Positions 61,813 to 64,000 of a DNA stretch of 64,000 bases are shown here, piece after piece. Each line of letters starts with the position of its first letter. The stretch's first letter is position 1. The notes beneath the pieces were generated by a model. It worked only from the letters and a program-made list of their open reading frames with translations, was not told the DNA's origin and did no database searches. Position numbers and translations under genes: made by a program. Origin of the DNA: Actinomycetospora corticicola (lineage in GTDB: Bacteria; Actinomycetota; Actinomycetes; Mycobacteriales; Pseudonocardiaceae); contig NZ_JACCBN010000001.1 in the NCBI RefSeq assembly GCF_013409505.1, positions 4,216,001 through 4,280,000 of the forward strand. Direction: 5' to 3'.

Positions 61813-63984
61813 TCAGGAAACGGACGAAGCGAACGCGTCCTCGGGACCGGGCCAGGACCTGACGTCGGGATGGGCGAGGATCTCCCGGATGTCCTCGCGG
61901 GGCAGCGCGGCCGCGAAGTGCCAGCCCTGACCCTCGTCGCACCCGAGCCGGCGGAGCCGGCCGGCCTGCGCCCCGGTCTCGACGCCCTCGGCGCACACGG
62001 TCATCCCGAGCGCGTGCCCGAGGTCGACCAACGTGCCGACGATCCGCTCGTCGACGGTGTTGGTGACCTCCTCGTCGCGCAGCCGCTCTCCGAAGGAGCC
62101 GTCGAGCTTGATGACGTCGACGGGCAGCTTGCGCAGGTAGGACAGGTTCGAGTAGCCGGTGCCGAAGTCGTCGATGGCGATCTTGACGCCGAGCTCGCGC
62201 AGGCCGTCGAGAGCCTTCAGCGGGGCGCCCTCGTCGGTGGTCAGCGCGCGCTCGGTGAGCTCGATCTGCAGCAGGCGCGGCGGGAGGCCGGTGTCGGCGA
62301 GCACCTGCTCGACCTCGCCGAGCAGGGCCGGCTCGTGCAGCTGGCGCGGCGCGACGTTGACCGAGACGAACGGCGCGGCGTCCCCGAACTCGTCGTACCA
62401 GCAGCGGGCGTCGCGGCAGGCCCGCGCGAGGACCCAGTGCCCGAGCGCGACGATGGCGCCGGTCTCCTCGGCGAGCCCGATGAACCGGCCCGGTCCGAGC
62501 ACCCCGAGCTGCGGGTGGTGCCAGCGCACGAGGGCCTCGACACCGCGCATGCCGTGGTCGCCCATGGCGACGAGCGGCTGGTAGAGCACGAAGAACTCCT
62601 CGCGCTCGATCGCCGCGGGCATCGCCGCCGAGAGCGCGAACCGGGTGATCTCGGCCTCGTCGCGGCTGGGGTCGTGCAGCGCCCAGCGGCCCCGGCCGTC
62701 GGCCTTCGCCGAGTACAGCGTGATGTCGGCGGCCCGCATGAGCTCCGAGGAGTCCCCGCCCACCACGGGGCGCTCGACGATGCCGATGCTCGCGGTGACG
62801 GCGAGCTCCTGCCCGGCCAGTTCCAACGGGGCGGCGATGGCCGCGAGGATGCGTTCGGCCAGCGAGATGAGCTGCTCGACCCCGCGCGAGTTCTCCACGA
62901 GCACCACGAACTCGTCGCCGCCCATGCGGGCGACCAGCTCGCCGTCGGTCGCCTGGTCGGCGAGCCGCTGCGCGACCTCCTTCAGCATGAGGTCGCCGAC
63001 GTCGTGCCCGAGGGAGTCGTTGACCGCCTTGAACCCGTCGAGGTCGAGGAAGCAGAGCCCGACGCGCCGGGCCGAGCCCGGCGCCGTCGTCGTGAAGATG
63101 TGCTCGACGCGGTCGGCGAACAACGCGCGGTTGGGCAGCGTGGTCAACGTGTCGTGGAAGGCCTGGTACTCCAGGTGGGACTGGAGCTCGTGCCGCTCGG
63201 TGACGTCCTCGAGCATCGCGACCTGGTAGGCGGGGCGCCCGCGCTCGTCGCGCACCAGCGAGAGCGTCAGGTTGCAGATGATCTCCTCGCCGTCCTTGCG
63301 GTAGAACCGCTTCTCGATGCAGAAGTTGTCGAGCTCGCCGGCGAGCAGCCGCTCGTAGAGCACCCAGACCGACGGCAGGTCCTCCGGGTGGGCCAGCTCG
63401 CCCACCGTGCGCCGGCGCATCTCCTGCGCGGTGTAGCCGAACATCTGGGTCAGCGCCGGGTTCACCTCGACGATCCGCCCGTGCATGTCACCCAGGCCGA
63501 TCCCGATGGCGGCCTCGTAGAACATCGCCCGGAAGCGGGCCTCGCTCGCGTGCAGGGCCTGCTCGGTCTGGTGGCGCGCGACGATCACGGCACGGCGGAT
63601 CGCCTCCTGCTCGTCGAGCGTGCGGTCGCGCAGTGTCGTGGCGTAGCCGGCCGCCAGCGCGCCGACCAGGGCGAGGGCGTCGTCGCGCCGGTCCTCGCCG
63701 AGCAGCTCGGGCAGCCGCCGGCCCAGCAGCATGAGGGTGCGTTCGACGGTGGACGGGCCGGTGAAGTGCGCCTGGACGAGCCGGCGTCCGGCCTCGTGGC
63801 CGACGGCGGTGCGGACCGGGCGGGACCGCAGCGCCGACACGAGGTCGGCGGTGATCTCGGTGAGGTACTCGACGAGCTCGTCGGAACCCATGGGGACGTA
63901 GCTGGTGCCCTCGACCTCGACCGCCCACTCCTGGGCGAGGACGTCGACGACGGGGGTGTCGGAGCGCGGGCGGATCTCAGTCAC
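61813..63984 (-). CDS. PAS-GGDEF-EAL c-di-GMP enzyme
   Basis: About 723 residues; the N-terminal 145 residues form a helical RsbU/globin-sensor-like region, followed by a PAS domain (RFRAMFYEAAIGIGLGDM, MFGYTAQEMRRR) to about 275. GGDEF at 285-440 has MGGDEF, so a cyclase is possible. EAL at 455-700 has EALVRW, NVAPRQL, ELTE, DDFGTGYSN, KLDGSF, AEGVET and EGQGWHFA, all catalytic residues of a phosphodiesterase. The enzyme may work in either direction. The start is GTG 63984 or GTG 63996, near the window edge. Confidence 0.88.
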   Translation of the reverse strand: MTEIRPRSDTPVVDVLAQEWAVEVEGTSYVPMGSDELVEYLTEITADLVSALRSRPVRTAVGHEAGRRLVQAHFTGPSTVERTLMLLGRRLPELLGEDRRDDALALVGALAAGYATTLRDRTLDEQEAIRRAVIVARHQTEQALHASEARFRAMFYEAAIGIGLGDMHGRIVEVNPALTQMFGYTAQEMRRRTVGELAHPEDLPSVWVLYERLLAGELDNFCIEKRFYRKDGEEIICNLTLSLVRDERGRPAYQVAMLEDVTERHELQSHLEYQAFHDTLTTLPNRALFADRVEHIFTTTAPGSARRVGLCFLDLDGFKAVNDSLGHDVGDLMLKEVAQRLADQATDGELVARMGGDEFVVLVENSRGVEQLISLAERILAAIAAPLELAGQELAVTASIGIVERPVVGGDSSELMRAADITLYSAKADGRGRWALHDPSRDEAEITRFALSAAMPAAIEREEFFVLYQPLVAMGDHGMRGVEALVRWHHPQLGVLGPGRFIGLAEETGAIVALGHWVLARACRDARCWYDEFGDAAPFVSVNVAPRQLHEPALLGEVEQVLADTGLPPRLLQIELTERALTTDEGAPLKALDGLRELGVKIAIDDFGTGYSNLSYLRKLPVDVIKLDGSFGERLRDEEVTNTVDERIVGTLVDLGHALGMTVCAEGVETGAQAGRLRRLGCDEGQGWHFAAALPREDIREILAHPDVRSWPGPEDAFASSVS

Positions 63985-64000
63985 GGCGACCCACACCCGC

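Overview
This window comes from the chromosome of a high-GC actinobacterium. The marker families point to the Pseudonocardiales (Pseudonocardia or Actinomycetospora type): mycothiol synthase MshD, GlnR, a WhiB protein, DUF3073, actinobacterial SseA/DUF1416, an RsiG-type anti-sigma factor, GTG/TTG starts, and many genes that start a few bases after a TANNNT box (leaderless). The genus is an inference from gene content, not from a search.

Layout. 1-4 kb holds the end of an FMN alpha-hydroxy-acid dehydrogenase, a small P-loop kinase-like protein and small unlinked genes. 4.1-7 kb is a likely guanidine module: a sequence closely matching the ykkC/guanidine-I riboswitch precedes an APC permease, and a convergent ureohydrolase resembles guanidine hydrolase more than agmatinase. 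7.1-13.5 kb is a complete cobalt nitrile hydratase locus: an ArsR repressor, an AmiC/NhlC-like amide sensor fused to an SRPBCC domain, a NiCoT cobalt permease, an amidase, the beta and alpha subunits and the activator. 13.5-19.1 kb is mixed metabolism (nitronate monooxygenase, zinc alcohol dehydrogenase, AlkB-like dioxygenase, GNAT, hydrolase).

19.17-31.41 kb is an integrated element of the actinomycete integrative and conjugative type (AICE). It is bounded by perfect 40-bp direct repeats of the 3' half of a tRNA-Lys gene. It carries rep, a regulator, a NUDIX gene, a WhiB-like gene, a TraB/FtsK-type translocase, xis and int. An AT-richer cargo block (about 21.4-25.4 kb) inside it encodes a three-component ABC ATPase conflict system (ABC-3C): a possible nuclease/effector protein, a middle component and an SMC-like DUF3732 ATPase, joined by ATGA overlaps. 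The middle component carries a -1 frameshift.

31.4-39.1 kb holds the intact tRNA-Lys, an L,D-transpeptidase, a candidate structured non-coding RNA, a PolX-like PHP protein, an MBL-Rieske protein, an F420-type oxidoreductase and DusB. 39.3-64 kb is conserved actinobacterial core with gene content like the Mycobacterium tuberculosis Rv0808-Rv0823c region: LCP protein, phoU, pstSCAB, mshD, glnR, thioredoxin, sseA with a Cys leader peptide, DUF1416, nitrobindin, ygfZ, DUF3073, purM and purF. Direct-repeat PHO boxes precede phoU, pstS and glnR. Two cyclic-di-GMP enzymes (39.4 and 61.8 kb) and an RsiG homologue (56.6 kb) suggest c-di-GMP control of development.

Repeats are a second theme. Four 40-bp palindromes with common ends sit at gene ends. 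A separate 60-bp palindromic repeat occurs in frame inside the LCP gene (three full copies and one decayed) and again next to purM.
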